From Leisingera sp. ANG-M7 (lineage in GTDB: Bacteria > Pseudomonadota > Alphaproteobacteria > Rhodobacterales > Rhodobacteraceae): a stretch of 64,000 nucleotides of DNA. The DNA lies in the NCBI RefSeq assembly GCF_000813965.1, contig NZ_JWLI01000001.1, forward strand, positions 1 through 64,000, written 5' to 3'. The number at the start of each line of letters is the position of its first letter. The stretch's first letter is position 1. A program made the position numbers and the translations under genes. A model generated the notes under the pieces. That model worked only from the letters and a program-made list of their open reading frames with translations. It did not search any database and had not been told where the DNA came from. Positions 19,469-27,609 of the stretch are shown one piece after another.

Positions 19469-19833
19469 GCCGCATCCCGGGTGACGATAATGCTGCGCTT
19501 TCCCTCTATAGCGCTAAGCGTAGTGCGAATGTCCGGCTCTGACAGGCCGTGCTGCTCCAGCGCCTCCTTCAGCAGTGCACCCATCTCATCGAAATCTTCG
19601 TGGGTAATGCCGAGGGCCCTGTGCACCGCCTCAAGCCTGTCGTCACTGAAGGACGCAGGCCCGCCCAGAAGCGAGGAAATGAACTTGGTCTGATGGTCAA
19701 TGAGACGCGCCATATCTACATCGGCGAAGTAATCGCCGATCTGATCGGAATCGAGCGCCATCTCATAAAAGGTCATCACGACCCGGCTGATGGCGCTGAA
19801 CCCGCCGTATTTCTCGTAGATCGTTTGCGGCAT
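19465..19833 (-). CDS. group I truncated haemoglobin
   Basis: A 122-residue 2-on-2 globin. The pattern matches trHb group I (GlbN type): TIYEKYGGFSAISRVV, B10 Tyr23 in VMTFYEMAL, the HQTKFISSLLGGP segment, and proximal His71 in EAVHRALGITHEDFDEM. It should bind haem and O2 or NO. It is the first gene of a two-gene operon, overlapping the adenylate cyclase by ATGA, which suggests that its ligand state feeds into cAMP production or that it buffers gas ligands near the cyclase; either is inference. Confidence 0.9.
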   Translation of the reverse strand: MPQTIYEKYGGFSAISRVVMTFYEMALDSDQIGDYFADVDMARLIDHQTKFISSLLGGPASFSDDRLEAVHRALGITHEDFDEMGALLKEALEQHGLSEPDIRTTLSAIEGKRSIIVTRDAA

Positions 19834-19969
19834 GACAGCTGTCCCCCATCAGGAAGCGGTCTGCCCATGTTACGCTAATTTTGCGGAAAAGTTAACGCCC
19901 GGGCGCCGCAGGGGCAGCCCGCGCCGGTTTCCGAACTGAAAACCATAAGTCCAACAGCCCGCCGCGCGG

Positions 19970-20581
19970 TCAGGCCGCGCTTTCATCCGTGAAGGTCACC
20001 AGGTCGCTGACAATGCATTGCAGCCCCTCGATCAGGTCCAGCGTAGGCTGAGTGGACAGCAGTGGCGCCATTTCCTGGATCAGCGGCAGCGGCAGGTCCC
20101 ACCAGCGCAGCGCCTGCAGCTTTTCGCACACCGCGCAGTCGAACCGTTTACGCACGAGCTGCGCCGGATTGCCGGCCCAGACCTCATAAGCGCCCACATC
20201 GGCGGTTACGGTCGCATTGGGACTGATCACAGCACCATCACCGATCGTCACCCCGCCCAGCAGGGTCGCATTGGCACCGATCCAGACGTCATTTCCGATC
20301 ACCACATCCTGGCAGCCCGGCCGGGGAGCATGAGTGTCAGCCCCCCCCAGATGTTCGGTAAAGGCTTCGCCAAAGGGGAAGGCAGAAATCCGGTCCAGCG
20401 CCGGGGACTGATCCAGCATCACCCGCACACCGCGGCTGATCGAACAAAAGGAGCCAATCGCGACATTGGCGCCGCCGCCCTGCCCCTCGATCTCCAGATC
20501 CTCATAGCCATGGGTGAAGCGGCCGATTTCCAGTTTGCCGTTGCCGATCGGGGCAGTCTTGAATTGTTCTGGTGATGTCAT
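19970..20581 (-). CDS. CatB-type hexapeptide O-acetyltransferase
   Basis: A 203-residue left-handed beta-helix acetyltransferase of the xenobiotic/CatB group, using acetyl-CoA. Hexapeptide repeats run through VVIGNDVWIGANATLLGGVTIGDGAVISPNATV, followed by the family end AGNPAQLVRKRFD and a helical tail with RWWDLPLPLI. Such proteins acetylate chloramphenicol or, more often in environmental bacteria, unknown hydroxyl compounds. No neighbour points to a substrate. Confidence 0.88.
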   Translation of the reverse strand: MTSPEQFKTAPIGNGKLEIGRFTHGYEDLEIEGQGGGANVAIGSFCSISRGVRVMLDQSPALDRISAFPFGEAFTEHLGGADTHAPRPGCQDVVIGNDVWIGANATLLGGVTIGDGAVISPNATVTADVGAYEVWAGNPAQLVRKRFDCAVCEKLQALRWWDLPLPLIQEMAPLLSTQPTLDLIEGLQCIVSDLVTFTDESAA

Positions 20582-20605
20582 GGTGTTCTGCCTTCCGGTT
20601 CCCGT

Positions 20606-20635
20606 CCTAGGATTTCCGGGCCACCCTAGGAAATC
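20606..20635. repeat. operator-like repeat upstream of the acetyltransferase gene
   Basis: CCTAGG occurs at 20606-20611 and 20625-20630, and GATTTCC (20611-20617) pairs with GGAAATC (20629-20635). It lies 25-54 bases before the acetyltransferase ATG, in the promoter region. Confidence 0.4.
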
Positions 20636-20687
20636 TTTCTAAAGGAACCCTGAAGGCAGCCGGAATTCCGCAGCACCGGAAACGCAG

Positions 20688-20712
20688 AAGGGCCCGCCAG
20701 CAGCGAGCCCTT
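20688..20712 (-). terminator. hairpin downstream of rpsI
   Basis: On the minus strand AAGGGC..GC pairs with GC..GCCCTT, 22 bases past the rpsI stop. The stem is good but only a short TT run follows, so termination may be partial. Confidence 0.55.
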
Positions 20713-20734
20713 CCAAAACCATATGGTTCCCAGC

Positions 20735-21220
20735 TTAGCGCTTGGAGAACTGGAACGAACGGCGGGCTTTGGCCTTACCGTATTTCTTACGTTCCACAAC
20801 GCGGCTGTCGCGGGTCAGGAAGCCGGCCGCTTTCAGAGCGCCGCGCAGCGACGGATCGTACAGCTGCAGCGCTTTGGAGATGCCGTGCTTGACCGCGCCG
20901 GCCTGACCGGACAGGCCGCCGCCTTTGACGGTGGCGTAGACGTCAAACTCGCCTTCGACGCCGGCAACCTGGAACGGCTGGCGCAGGATCATCTGCAGCA
21001 CCGGACGGGCGAAGTACTTGTTGATTTCCTTGCCGTTCACCTCGACCTTGCCGGAGCCCGGCTTGATCCAGACGCGGGCAACAGCGTCTTTACGCTTGCC
21101 GGTGGCATAGGAGCGGCCCAGTTCGTCACGAACCGGCTCACGCGCGATGGTTTCTTCAGCCACTGCTTCCACACCGGTTGCAGCTGCGAGCTCTTCGAGA
21201 GTGTTGATCTGATCAGCCAT
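20735..21220 (-). CDS. rpsI: 30S ribosomal protein S9
   Basis: A 161-residue S9 with the characteristic core ([15 protein letters not shown]), [40 protein letters not shown] and the basic C-terminus [17 protein letters not shown] that reaches the ribosomal P site. The N-terminal extension of about 35 acidic residues is usual for alphaproteobacteria. Five bases after rplM, in the standard rplM-rpsI operon. Confidence 0.99.
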   Translation of the reverse strand: MADQINTLEELAAATGVEAVAEETIAREPVRDELGRSYATGKRKDAVARVWIKPGSGKVEVNGKEINKYFARPVLQMILRQPFQVAGVEGEFDVYATVKGGGLSGQAGAVKHGISKALQLYDPSLRGALKAAGFLTRDSRVVERKKYGKAKARRSFQFSKR

Positions 21221-21225
21221 CGGTA

Positions 21226-21684
21226 TCAGCTCCGGGTGTTTTTCTTGTTCATGGATTTGACGTCCAGAACTTCAGGGGCCTGGGCTTCGTGCGGGTGCTC
21301 GGCACCAGCGTAAACGCGCAGGTTGGTCATTTGCTGACGCGACAGGCGGTTGCCCGGCAGCATGCGCTTGACCGCTTGGGTCACAACGCGCTCCGGGTGG
21401 GCACCTTCCAGGATTTCCTGCTTGGTGCGCGACTTGATGCCGCCCGGGTGGCCAGTGTGCCAGTAGAAGTGCTCATCGCGCTTCTTGCCGGTCATCTGCA
21501 CCTTTTCGGCGTTGATGATGATGACGTTGTCGCCCATGTCCATATGCGGAGTGAAGGACGCTTTGTGCTTGCCGCGCAGGCGCATGGCAACGATCGAGGC
21601 AAGACGGCCCAGCACCACGCCCTCGGCGTCGATGATGATCCACTTCTTCTCGATATCTGCCGGAGTAGCAGAGAAGGTTTTCAT
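21226..21684 (-). CDS. rplM: 50S ribosomal protein L13
   Basis: A 152-residue L13 (start [30 protein letters not shown], then [18 protein letters not shown]). First gene of the rplM-rpsI operon. Its 166-base upstream region has an AT-rich block (21785-21842) with repeated CTTGTTT on the coding strand, a likely promoter area. Confidence 0.99.
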   Translation of the reverse strand: MKTFSATPADIEKKWIIIDAEGVVLGRLASIVAMRLRGKHKASFTPHMDMGDNVIIINAEKVQMTGKKRDEHFYWHTGHPGGIKSRTKQEILEGAHPERVVTQAVKRMLPGNRLSRQQMTNLRVYAGAEHPHEAQAPEVLDVKSMNKKNTRS

Positions 21685-21820
21685 GGCAGGTCAATCCTGT
21701 TTGTCGTGAAGGCAGAATCCCAGAGGTCTTCGGCCTGAATTCGATGGACGGGGTTTACGGGCATCCCAGGCCCCAGTCAACACCACCAAACAAGATTAAA
21801 ACGTTATAAAACAAGACGTT

Positions 21821-21842
21821 AAAAAATAGGTATAATAATACC
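21821..21842 (-). terminator. short-stem terminator candidate of the MocR gene
   Basis: On the minus strand GGTAT-loop-ATACC is followed by TATTTTTT, directly after the MocR gene end. The stem is only five pairs, so the call is tentative. Confidence 0.45.
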
Positions 21843-21850
21843 CCACAAAT

Positions 21851-23254
21851 TCACACGCTGATCTGCTCCGGAGGGTTGTCCAGCAGGGCGCGCAGGCGCA
21901 GCATTGCCTCCTCGAACTGTTTCAGCGGCACATGCGCGTTGATGGCAATGCGCACCGCATGGGGCGCGCGGCCATCGCGCAGGGCGAACTCATCCGCCGA
22001 GCGGATCTGCACCCCGTTGGCCTCTGCCGCGCGGGTAAAGGCAGCGGCGCGCCAGCCGGACGGCAGTTTCAGCCAGAGGAACGGAACCTCAGGATTCCAA
22101 GTCAGGTCGAACCCGCCAAGCGCATTGACCGCCACCCGCACATAGCGGGCCATTTCGTTGTTCACCGCCTTCACCAGGCCTGGCAGGCGCGGGTCGCTAA
22201 GCAGGATCCGCACCAGCTCGGCCAGCGGCTGGGCCAGGCCGAAATATCCGTATTCCGCCACCCGCCGCAGGTCTGCCGCCCGCCCTTCCGGTGCCAGGGC
22301 AAAGCCCACGCGCAAGGCAGGCGTCAGGATCTTGGAGATCGAGGAGACGTGCCAGGCCAGCTCCGGCGCCAGCGCCCGGTAGCTGGGGGCACGCGATTCC
22401 CCCAGGCGGTAGCAGTCGTCCTCGACGATCTGCACGCCATGGCGGCGGGCGATGCGGACAATCTCCTTGCGCCGCTCCAGCGGTGTGAACAATCCGGTGG
22501 GATTGTGAACCTCCGGGCTGGTGCAAATGACAGAGGCGCCGGATTTGCGGATTGCCAGCTCCATCGCGTCCGGGCGGATACCGTTCTCATCCATGGCAAC
22601 CTCAACCACCTGCGCCCGCAGAAGCTCCGCCGCGCGGCGGAAGCCCGCATAGGTCAGGTCCTCGACCATGATCACCGGCTGCGGGCCTTGCAGTATCGCC
22701 TGCAGCGCAACCATGATGGCGTTTTGGCCGCCATGGGTCAGCACCACGTCCTTTTCATTGACCGGGCCAACCGGCGCTTTGGCAATCCAATCCGCAGCGG
22801 CCTGGCGCACTGGCTGATAGGCGTCGCGTGTCGGGTAGTTCAGAAAGTTGCGCGCCTGGCCTTCAGCGACCTTGTGCAGCGCCTCACGCACCGCCGCCAC
22901 CTGGCCCATGTCGGCAATCCGCGGGCTGAACAAGCTGACATGGCCGGGATCACGCGCCTCCAGCAGATGCAGCTCCCGCGACCATACGTCATCGGGCACC
23001 GGCTTTTTCTTTTCGGCTACGAAAGTGCCGCGGCCTACCTCGGCCTCCAGCACACCTTCATCGGTCAGGATGCTGTAGGCGCGGGCGACAGTGCCCGGCG
23101 TAATGCTCAACTGATACGCGAGGTCACGCACCGGCGGCAGCTTTGTACCAATTTTCAAACTGCCCATTTCGACAGCAGACCGGATTGTATCTGCGACCTT
23201 TTTGTACTTGGGACCTTTTGTCTCACCCAGGGCTTGCGGCCAAATTGTACCCAT
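21851..23254 (-). CDS. MocR-type regulator (GntR HTH fused to PLP aminotransferase domain)
   Basis: A 467-residue MocR protein. An N-terminal winged helix of the GntR class (KVADTIRSAVEMGSLKIGTKLPPVRDLAYQLSITPGTVARAY region, about 18-60) is joined to a fold type I aminotransferase-like domain with the PLP lysine Lys308 in SSISKILTPALRVGF and the Asn/Pro motif EVHNPTGLF. MocR proteins sense amino-acid- or vitamin B6-like ligands through PLP; the ligand here is unknown. Start ATG 23254; the frame is open to 23692 but upstream codons overlap the divergent DUF1127 gene. A palindrome surrounds its start codon. It probably controls itself and the DUF1127 gene. Confidence 0.9.
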   Translation of the reverse strand: MGTIWPQALGETKGPKYKKVADTIRSAVEMGSLKIGTKLPPVRDLAYQLSITPGTVARAYSILTDEGVLEAEVGRGTFVAEKKKPVPDDVWSRELHLLEARDPGHVSLFSPRIADMGQVAAVREALHKVAEGQARNFLNYPTRDAYQPVRQAAADWIAKAPVGPVNEKDVVLTHGGQNAIMVALQAILQGPQPVIMVEDLTYAGFRRAAELLRAQVVEVAMDENGIRPDAMELAIRKSGASVICTSPEVHNPTGLFTPLERRKEIVRIARRHGVQIVEDDCYRLGESRAPSYRALAPELAWHVSSISKILTPALRVGFALAPEGRAADLRRVAEYGYFGLAQPLAELVRILLSDPRLPGLVKAVNNEMARYVRVAVNALGGFDLTWNPEVPFLWLKLPSGWRAAAFTRAAEANGVQIRSADEFALRDGRAPHAVRIAINAHVPLKQFEEAMLRLRALLDNPPEQISV

Positions 23255-23332
23255 TACAATCCATCCTTGGACAACTTCTCGCCCCCTTTGTATCAAAACA
23301 CCAAGACAAATCAACAGGATTGTATCAACACA
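23244..23332. promoter_or_regulatory. MocR operator region: palindrome plus direct repeats
   Basis: ATTGTA-N5-TACAAT (23244-23260) encloses the MocR start codon. TTGTATCAAAACA (23288-23300) and TTGTATCAACACA (23320-23332) are direct repeats 32 bases apart, about three helical turns, and the second also forms TTGTAT-N7-ATACAA. MocR proteins commonly bind direct repeats of this kind, so this is a likely shared operator for both divergent genes. Confidence 0.65.
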
Positions 23333-23350
23333 ATACAAAGGAAGCCTCCC

Positions 23351-23584
23351 ATGGCACAGCATATGCAAATGGCACAATCGAACATGTCCTATCTGAACAG
23401 CCGCCCGGCCCTGCCGGTGCTGGCGCAATGGGCCGTCTCCTTTGCCGTGCTGGTGACCAAGTGGAGCCTGCGCCAACGCACCCGAACCCATTTGAAACAC
23501 CTGAGCGACACGCAGCTGAAGGACATCGGGCTGTCCCGTGAAGACGCCCATTATGAAGCCACTCTTCCGTTCTGGCGCCCGTGA
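23351..23584 (+). CDS. DUF1127 (YjiS-like) small protein
   Basis: A 77-residue protein with the C-terminal DUF1127 pattern RTRTHLKHLSDTQLKDIGLSREDAHYEA, which in alphaproteobacteria is often stress- or phosphate-linked and sometimes RNA-associated (for example CcaF1-like proteins in Rhodobacter). The N-terminal part (VLAQWAVSFAVLVTKW) is hydrophobic and may touch the membrane. It is divergent from MocR and probably regulated by it. A strong terminator follows. Confidence 0.88.
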   Translation: MAQHMQMAQSNMSYLNSRPALPVLAQWAVSFAVLVTKWSLRQRTRTHLKHLSDTQLKDIGLSREDAHYEATLPFWRP

Positions 23585-23610
23585 TCCCCTGGGCAAAAGA
23601 ACAACCTTAC

Positions 23611-23636
23611 GGCCGGGGTTCGCCCCGGCCTTTTTT
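23611..23636 (+). terminator. rho-independent terminator of the DUF1127 gene
   Basis: Perfect GGCCGGGG-TTCG-CCCCGGCC hairpin followed by six Ts. Confidence 0.95.
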
Positions 23637-23754
23637 GTTCCCCCGCCGCCCGCAGCATGCGGCGCCTTGCACCTGCCTGTCGTAAATTCCACTCTTGGCC
23701 CGCCACCTGCTTCTTGCTAGGCGCAGCGGGACGAAACCTGATTTGGCAGATTTG

Positions 23755-24645
23755 ATGCAGCGCGACCCCATTCTTGTTGTAGACCGCGAGACCGGCGAGA
23801 CCTTTGAAGAGGCCGTTCTGGGCGAAAAGTGGATCCGCTGGGCCTATCAGAACGCCAGCGCCAAGCCGGTGGAAAAGCTGCTGTTCCGGTCATCCCTCAT
23901 CAGCAGGCTGATGGGCGCCTGGTTTGACTCACGCTTTTCCAAGAGCAAAATCGCGGCGGTGGTTGAAGAACTGTCCATCGACATGAGCGAAGCAACCGAC
24001 CCTGCGGACAGCTATGGCTGCTTCAACGACTTCTTCGTGCGGAACCTGAGGCCAGAGGCCCGTCCCTTCAGCGCAGACCCGAATGACATTGTATCCCCCG
24101 CCGATGGCCGGGTGCTGGTGTTCCCGGAGCTGGCTGAGGACGTGTTTGTCCCGGTCAAGGGCTATCCGATGTCGGTGCGCACCATGCTGCCCGGCGTCGC
24201 AGAGCAGTTCATCGGTGGCGCGCTGGCAATCGTGCGCCTGTGCCCGGCGGACTACCACCGCTACCATTTCCCCGCCGCGGGCCGCATCACAGCGGCGCAG
24301 GACATTCCCGGCGCGCTGCATTCGGTCAACCCGATTGCCCTTGGCGCCGGGCCGGATGTGTTCGGCGAGAACAAGCGGACCTGGACACTGATCGAAACCG
24401 AGACGCTGGGCAGCTACTGCTTCGTCGAGGTCGGCGCCTTTGGGGTCGGCTCTATCGTCAACACCCGCACCTCTGGCGCTGTACAGAAGATGGACGAGAA
24501 GGGCTATTTCAAGTTCGGCGGCTCTACTGTGGTGGTGGTGTTCGAGCCGGGCAAAGTGCGGTTCGCCGATGATCTGGTGGCAAACAGCGCCAAGGGCCGC
24601 GAAACACTGGTCAAGGTGGGCCAGCCTTTCGCCACTACTCTTTAG
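23755..24645 (+). CDS. psd: phosphatidylserine decarboxylase proenzyme
   Basis: Makes phosphatidylethanolamine from phosphatidylserine at the inner membrane. The GGST self-cleavage motif is visible (FGGSTVVVVF); Ser257 would become the pyruvoyl group of the small subunit. VSPADGRV and YHRYHFPAAG are family motifs for the catalytic Asp and His. At 296 residues it is a bacterial long-form (PSD-I) length. ATG 23755 is chosen; in-frame TTG codons upstream add no family sequence. Its stop overlaps the stop of the convergent thioesterase gene. Confidence 0.93.
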   Translation: MQRDPILVVDRETGETFEEAVLGEKWIRWAYQNASAKPVEKLLFRSSLISRLMGAWFDSRFSKSKIAAVVEELSIDMSEATDPADSYGCFNDFFVRNLRPEARPFSADPNDIVSPADGRVLVFPELAEDVFVPVKGYPMSVRTMLPGVAEQFIGGALAIVRLCPADYHRYHFPAAGRITAAQDIPGALHSVNPIALGAGPDVFGENKRTWTLIETETLGSYCFVEVGAFGVGSIVNTRTSGAVQKMDEKGYFKFGGSTVVVVFEPGKVRFADDLVANSAKGRETLVKVGQPFATTL

Positions 24646-25064
24646 CGTTTCGGCGGGATCGAATAGGTCATCGAGGCACGCGCCACCGGCTCTGCCATGC
24701 CCTCGGAATAGATCAGAACGTCGGCCACAGCCAGCACACGGCCCAGCTTGAGCAGCCGCGCCTCGCCGATCAGGTCGGCACCGGCCGCGGGCTTGCGCAT
24801 AAAATCGAGCGAGCAGTTGGTTGTGACCGCCAGCGCCTCTTGCCCCAGATGGGCCAGGATCAGCGCGTAGACCGCGCAATCGGCCAGCGCGAACATCGAC
24901 GGGCCGGAGACTGTGCCGCCGGGGCGCAGGTGCCGCTCCGCCGTCAACAGCCGCATCCGGAGATGGCTTTCCTCCATCGCGTCGATGACAAAGTCATCCC
25001 GCACCTGCGGAAAAATCTCATGCAGGTATGCTGTCAGACCTGCGACATCAAATGCCAGTGCCAT
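24642..25064 (-). CDS. PaaI-type hotdog-fold thioesterase
   Basis: A 140-residue acyl-CoA thioesterase of the PaaI/4HBT type: HLRPGGTVSGPSMFALADCAVYALILAHLG spans the active-site Gly turn and helix, and a four-stranded hotdog sheet follows. ATG 25064 (MALAFDV) has a good SD (GAAAGGGAAAG); an upstream ATG at 25121 would overlap the promoter of the divergent crotonase. The divergent crotonase gene suggests a shared acyl-CoA role. Confidence 0.85.
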   Translation of the reverse strand: MALAFDVAGLTAYLHEIFPQVRDDFVIDAMEESHLRMRLLTAERHLRPGGTVSGPSMFALADCAVYALILAHLGQEALAVTTNCSLDFMRKPAAGADLIGEARLLKLGRVLAVADVLIYSEGMAEPVARASMTYSIPPKR

Positions 25065-25122
25065 GCTTTCCCTTTCTGTCCGCCCCGCATAGAGTTGCCC
25101 CCGGATTTGCGAGGAGGGCAAG

Positions 25123-25908
25123 ATGGCAATTCTGGAACGTCACGACACGGGCGCGATTGCACGGCTTACGATGAACATGCCGGAAAAGCTGAACGCGCTG
25201 TCGGATGAAATGCTGGCCGCACTTCAGGAGCAGATCGGCGCCTTGCGCGAAGACAGCCGCATCAAGGTTGTGATTCTGTCCGGCGCGGGCAAGGCGTTCT
25301 GCGCAGGCCATGACATCAAGCAGATGACCGCAGGCCGCGCAGGCGAAGATGGCGGCAAAGCCTATTTCCAGGATCTGTTTGCCCGGTGCACCAGCGTGAT
25401 GACGGGGTTGCAGTCCCTGCCCCAGCCAGTCATTGCCCAAGTACACGGCATTGCCACCGCAGCGGGCTGCCAGCTGGTTGCCTCCTGCGATCTTGCAGTG
25501 GCGGCGGAGGGCACCCGGTTCGGCGTCAACGGCGTGAACATCGGCTTGTTCTGCTCCACGCCGATGGTGGCGCTGTCGCGCAATATTCCCCGCAAACAGG
25601 CGTTTGAACTGCTGACCACCGGCGAATTCGTGGACGCTGCCCGGGCTGTTGATCTGGGGCTTGCCAACCGTGCTGTGCCGATGGAGGACTTGGAGGCGGA
25701 GACCACGCGGCTGGCGGAAACCATCGCATCCAAACTCGGGGCCGCGGTCAAGATCGGCAAGCAGGCGTTCTATGAACAGCTGCAAATGCCGCTGGACCAG
25801 GCCTATGCCTATACCAGCGGCGTGATTGTCGAGAACCTGATGCACCGCGACACCATCGAAGGCATGGCCGCCTTTATCGAAAAACGCGCCCCCGACTGGC
25901 AGGAGTGA
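25123..25908 (+). CDS. crotonase-superfamily protein (ECHDC3-like), annotated as enoyl-CoA hydratase
   Basis: A 261-residue crotonase fold protein with a clear oxyanion-hole region (GKAFCAGHDIKQMTAGR) and ATAAGCQLVASCDLAVA. However, the residues at the positions of the two catalytic glutamates of enoyl-CoA hydratase (rat Glu144 and Glu164) are Gln117 and Gly137, so simple hydration is unlikely. The run NIGLFCSTPMVALSRNIPRKQAFELLTTGE is that of the ECHDC3-like group. The true reaction is unknown. An SD GGAGGG precedes the ATG. It is divergent from a PaaI-type thioesterase. Confidence 0.85.
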   Translation: MAILERHDTGAIARLTMNMPEKLNALSDEMLAALQEQIGALREDSRIKVVILSGAGKAFCAGHDIKQMTAGRAGEDGGKAYFQDLFARCTSVMTGLQSLPQPVIAQVHGIATAAGCQLVASCDLAVAAEGTRFGVNGVNIGLFCSTPMVALSRNIPRKQAFELLTTGEFVDAARAVDLGLANRAVPMEDLEAETTRLAETIASKLGAAVKIGKQAFYEQLQMPLDQAYAYTSGVIVENLMHRDTIEGMAAFIEKRAPDWQE

Positions 25909-26205
25909 AATTTTCCGAAAATTTACGGAAAGCTTTAGCCTTTGTTTACCAATCGGAACGTAATGTTTCCGCAATAAGCCAAATGCCCGGCTTTCAATTC
26001 GGGCAGAAAGATGGCAGAGATTGGGCAAGGTCGCAGACCGGCACAATTTGGGCTGCTGCTGCAGAAGGGTCCCTCCAACCGGTTCTCTCACCCCGGTGAT
26101 CCATTCCTGCAGCGGCGGCCCCAAATCTCCCCCTCCCGCATTGAACGGCGCCCGGTCCGCCCCAAGCCTGTTGCACGCACCCGCCCCCTGCCCTATGTGG
26201 CGGGC
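25909..26205. other. 297-base intergenic region before trmFO
   Basis: AT-rich at its left end, where TTTTCCGAAAATTTACGGAAA repeats a CCGAAA/CGGAAA motif, then GC-rich. The trmFO frame is open through about two thirds of it but without homology or SD. I see no RNA gene and no strong terminator. Confidence 0.4.
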
Positions 26206-27561
26206 ATGACAGATCATTCGGCACAGACATTGCATATCGTGGGCGGCGGCATGGCCGGCTCGGAAGCGGCCTGGCAGGCGGCAAACATGGGCGTTGAGGT
26301 GGTGATCCACGAAATGCGCCCGAAGGTAGAGACCTTTGCCCACCAGACCGGCAATCTGGGCGAGATGGTGTGCTCGAACTCCTTCCGATCGGATGATGAC
26401 GAGCAGAACGCCGTTGGCCTTTTGCATTGGGAGATGCGCGCGGCGAACGGGCTGATCATGACCACGGCGGATGAGCACCGGCTACCCGCAGGCGGCGCCT
26501 TGGCTGTGGACCGCGAGCCTTTTGCCGAGACTGTCACTGCCAAGCTGAATGCGCACCCGAACGTCACTGTTTCTTATGAAGAAATCACTGACTTGCCGAG
26601 CGATGGCCACTGGATCTTTGCCACCGGCCCGCTGACCTCGCCCGAACTGGGCAAGGCCATTCAGGTAGAGACCGGCGCCGAGGCACTGGCCTTCTTCGAT
26701 GCCATCGCGCCGATTGTCTATGCCGAGTCGATCGACATGTCGCAGGCCTGGATGCAGTCGCGCTATGACAAGGGCGAGACCGAGGAAGAGCGCACTGCCT
26801 ACCTCAACTGCCCCATGGACAAGGACCAGTACGAAGCCTTCATCGACGCGCTGCTGGCCGCTGACAAGACCGAGTTCCACGAGGGCGAGACCGCTGGCTA
26901 TTTCGACGGCTGCCTGCCGATCGAGGTGATGGCCGAACGCGGCCGCGAGACACTGCGCCACGGCCCGATGAAACCGGTGGGGCTAACCAATCCGCACCAG
27001 CCGGAGGTCAAAGCCCATGCAGTGGTGCAACTGCGCCGCGACAACGCGCTGGGGACACTGTTCAATATCGTCGGCTTCCAGACCAAGATGAAATACGGCG
27101 CCCAGACAGAAGTCTTCAAGATGATCCCCGGCTTGGAGAACGCCAGCTTCGCCCGTCTCGGCGGCATCCACCGCAACACTTTCCTGAACTCGCCCACGCT
27201 GCTGGACAGCCAGATGCGGCTGAAGTCCCGGCCCCACATCCGCTTTGCCGGTCAGATCACAGGGGTTGAGGGTTATGTGGAAAGCGCGGCCATGGGACTG
27301 CTGGCAGGCCGCCTGGCTGCGGCTGAGATCTTGGGCCAGGAGCTTCCGGAAGTGCCGCAGGACAGCGCCATGGGCGGGCTGATCCATCACATCACCGGCG
27401 GCGCCGAAGCCAAGACCTTTCAGCCGATGAACGTGAACTTCGGCTTGTTCCGCCCGGTTGACGGCCTCAAGGGCGGCCGCCGCGGCCGCAAGGACCGCTA
27501 CAAGGCCTATACCGACCGCGCCAAGGATGCCTGGCAGGAGTGGCTCAAAAACTTTTCCTAG
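26206..27561 (+). CDS. trmFO: tRNA U54 methyltransferase, folate/FAD-dependent
   Basis: TrmFO makes ribothymidine at position 54 of tRNA using methylene-tetrahydrofolate and FADH2. The 451-residue protein starts with an FAD-binding Rossmann motif ([13 protein letters not shown]), has VCSNSFRSD with Cys56 and a later [14 protein letters not shown] cysteine, and ends with a Lys/Arg-rich tail. The ATG at 26206 is where homology starts. It is followed by a methyltransferase and gluQRS on the same strand, a tRNA-modification group. Confidence 0.97.
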   Translation: MTDHSAQTLHIVGGGMAGSEAAWQAANMGVEVVIHEMRPKVETFAHQTGNLGEMVCSNSFRSDDDEQNAVGLLHWEMRAANGLIMTTADEHRLPAGGALAVDREPFAETVTAKLNAHPNVTVSYEEITDLPSDGHWIFATGPLTSPELGKAIQVETGAEALAFFDAIAPIVYAESIDMSQAWMQSRYDKGETEEERTAYLNCPMDKDQYEAFIDALLAADKTEFHEGETAGYFDGCLPIEVMAERGRETLRHGPMKPVGLTNPHQPEVKAHAVVQLRRDNALGTLFNIVGFQTKMKYGAQTEVFKMIPGLENASFARLGGIHRNTFLNSPTLLDSQMRLKSRPHIRFAGQITGVEGYVESAAMGLLAGRLAAAEILGQELPEVPQDSAMGGLIHHITGGAEAKTFQPMNVNFGLFRPVDGLKGGRRGRKDRYKAYTDRAKDAWQEWLKNFS

Positions 27562-27609
27562 ACGAAAAGCCCTGCCCGCGCCTAAACTTTTCCCATGAGC
27601 GAAAAGTTT
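27549..27609 (+). promoter_or_regulatory. hairpins around the methyltransferase start codon
   Basis: AAACTTTTC (27584-27592) and GAAAAGTTT (27601-27609) form a perfect 9-base stem whose 8-base loop holds the ATG (27595-27597). An earlier copy AAACTTTTC (27549-27557) with GAAAAG (27564-27569) lies just upstream, so alternative pairings are possible. No SD is visible before this start, so the fold may control translation. Confidence 0.45.
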
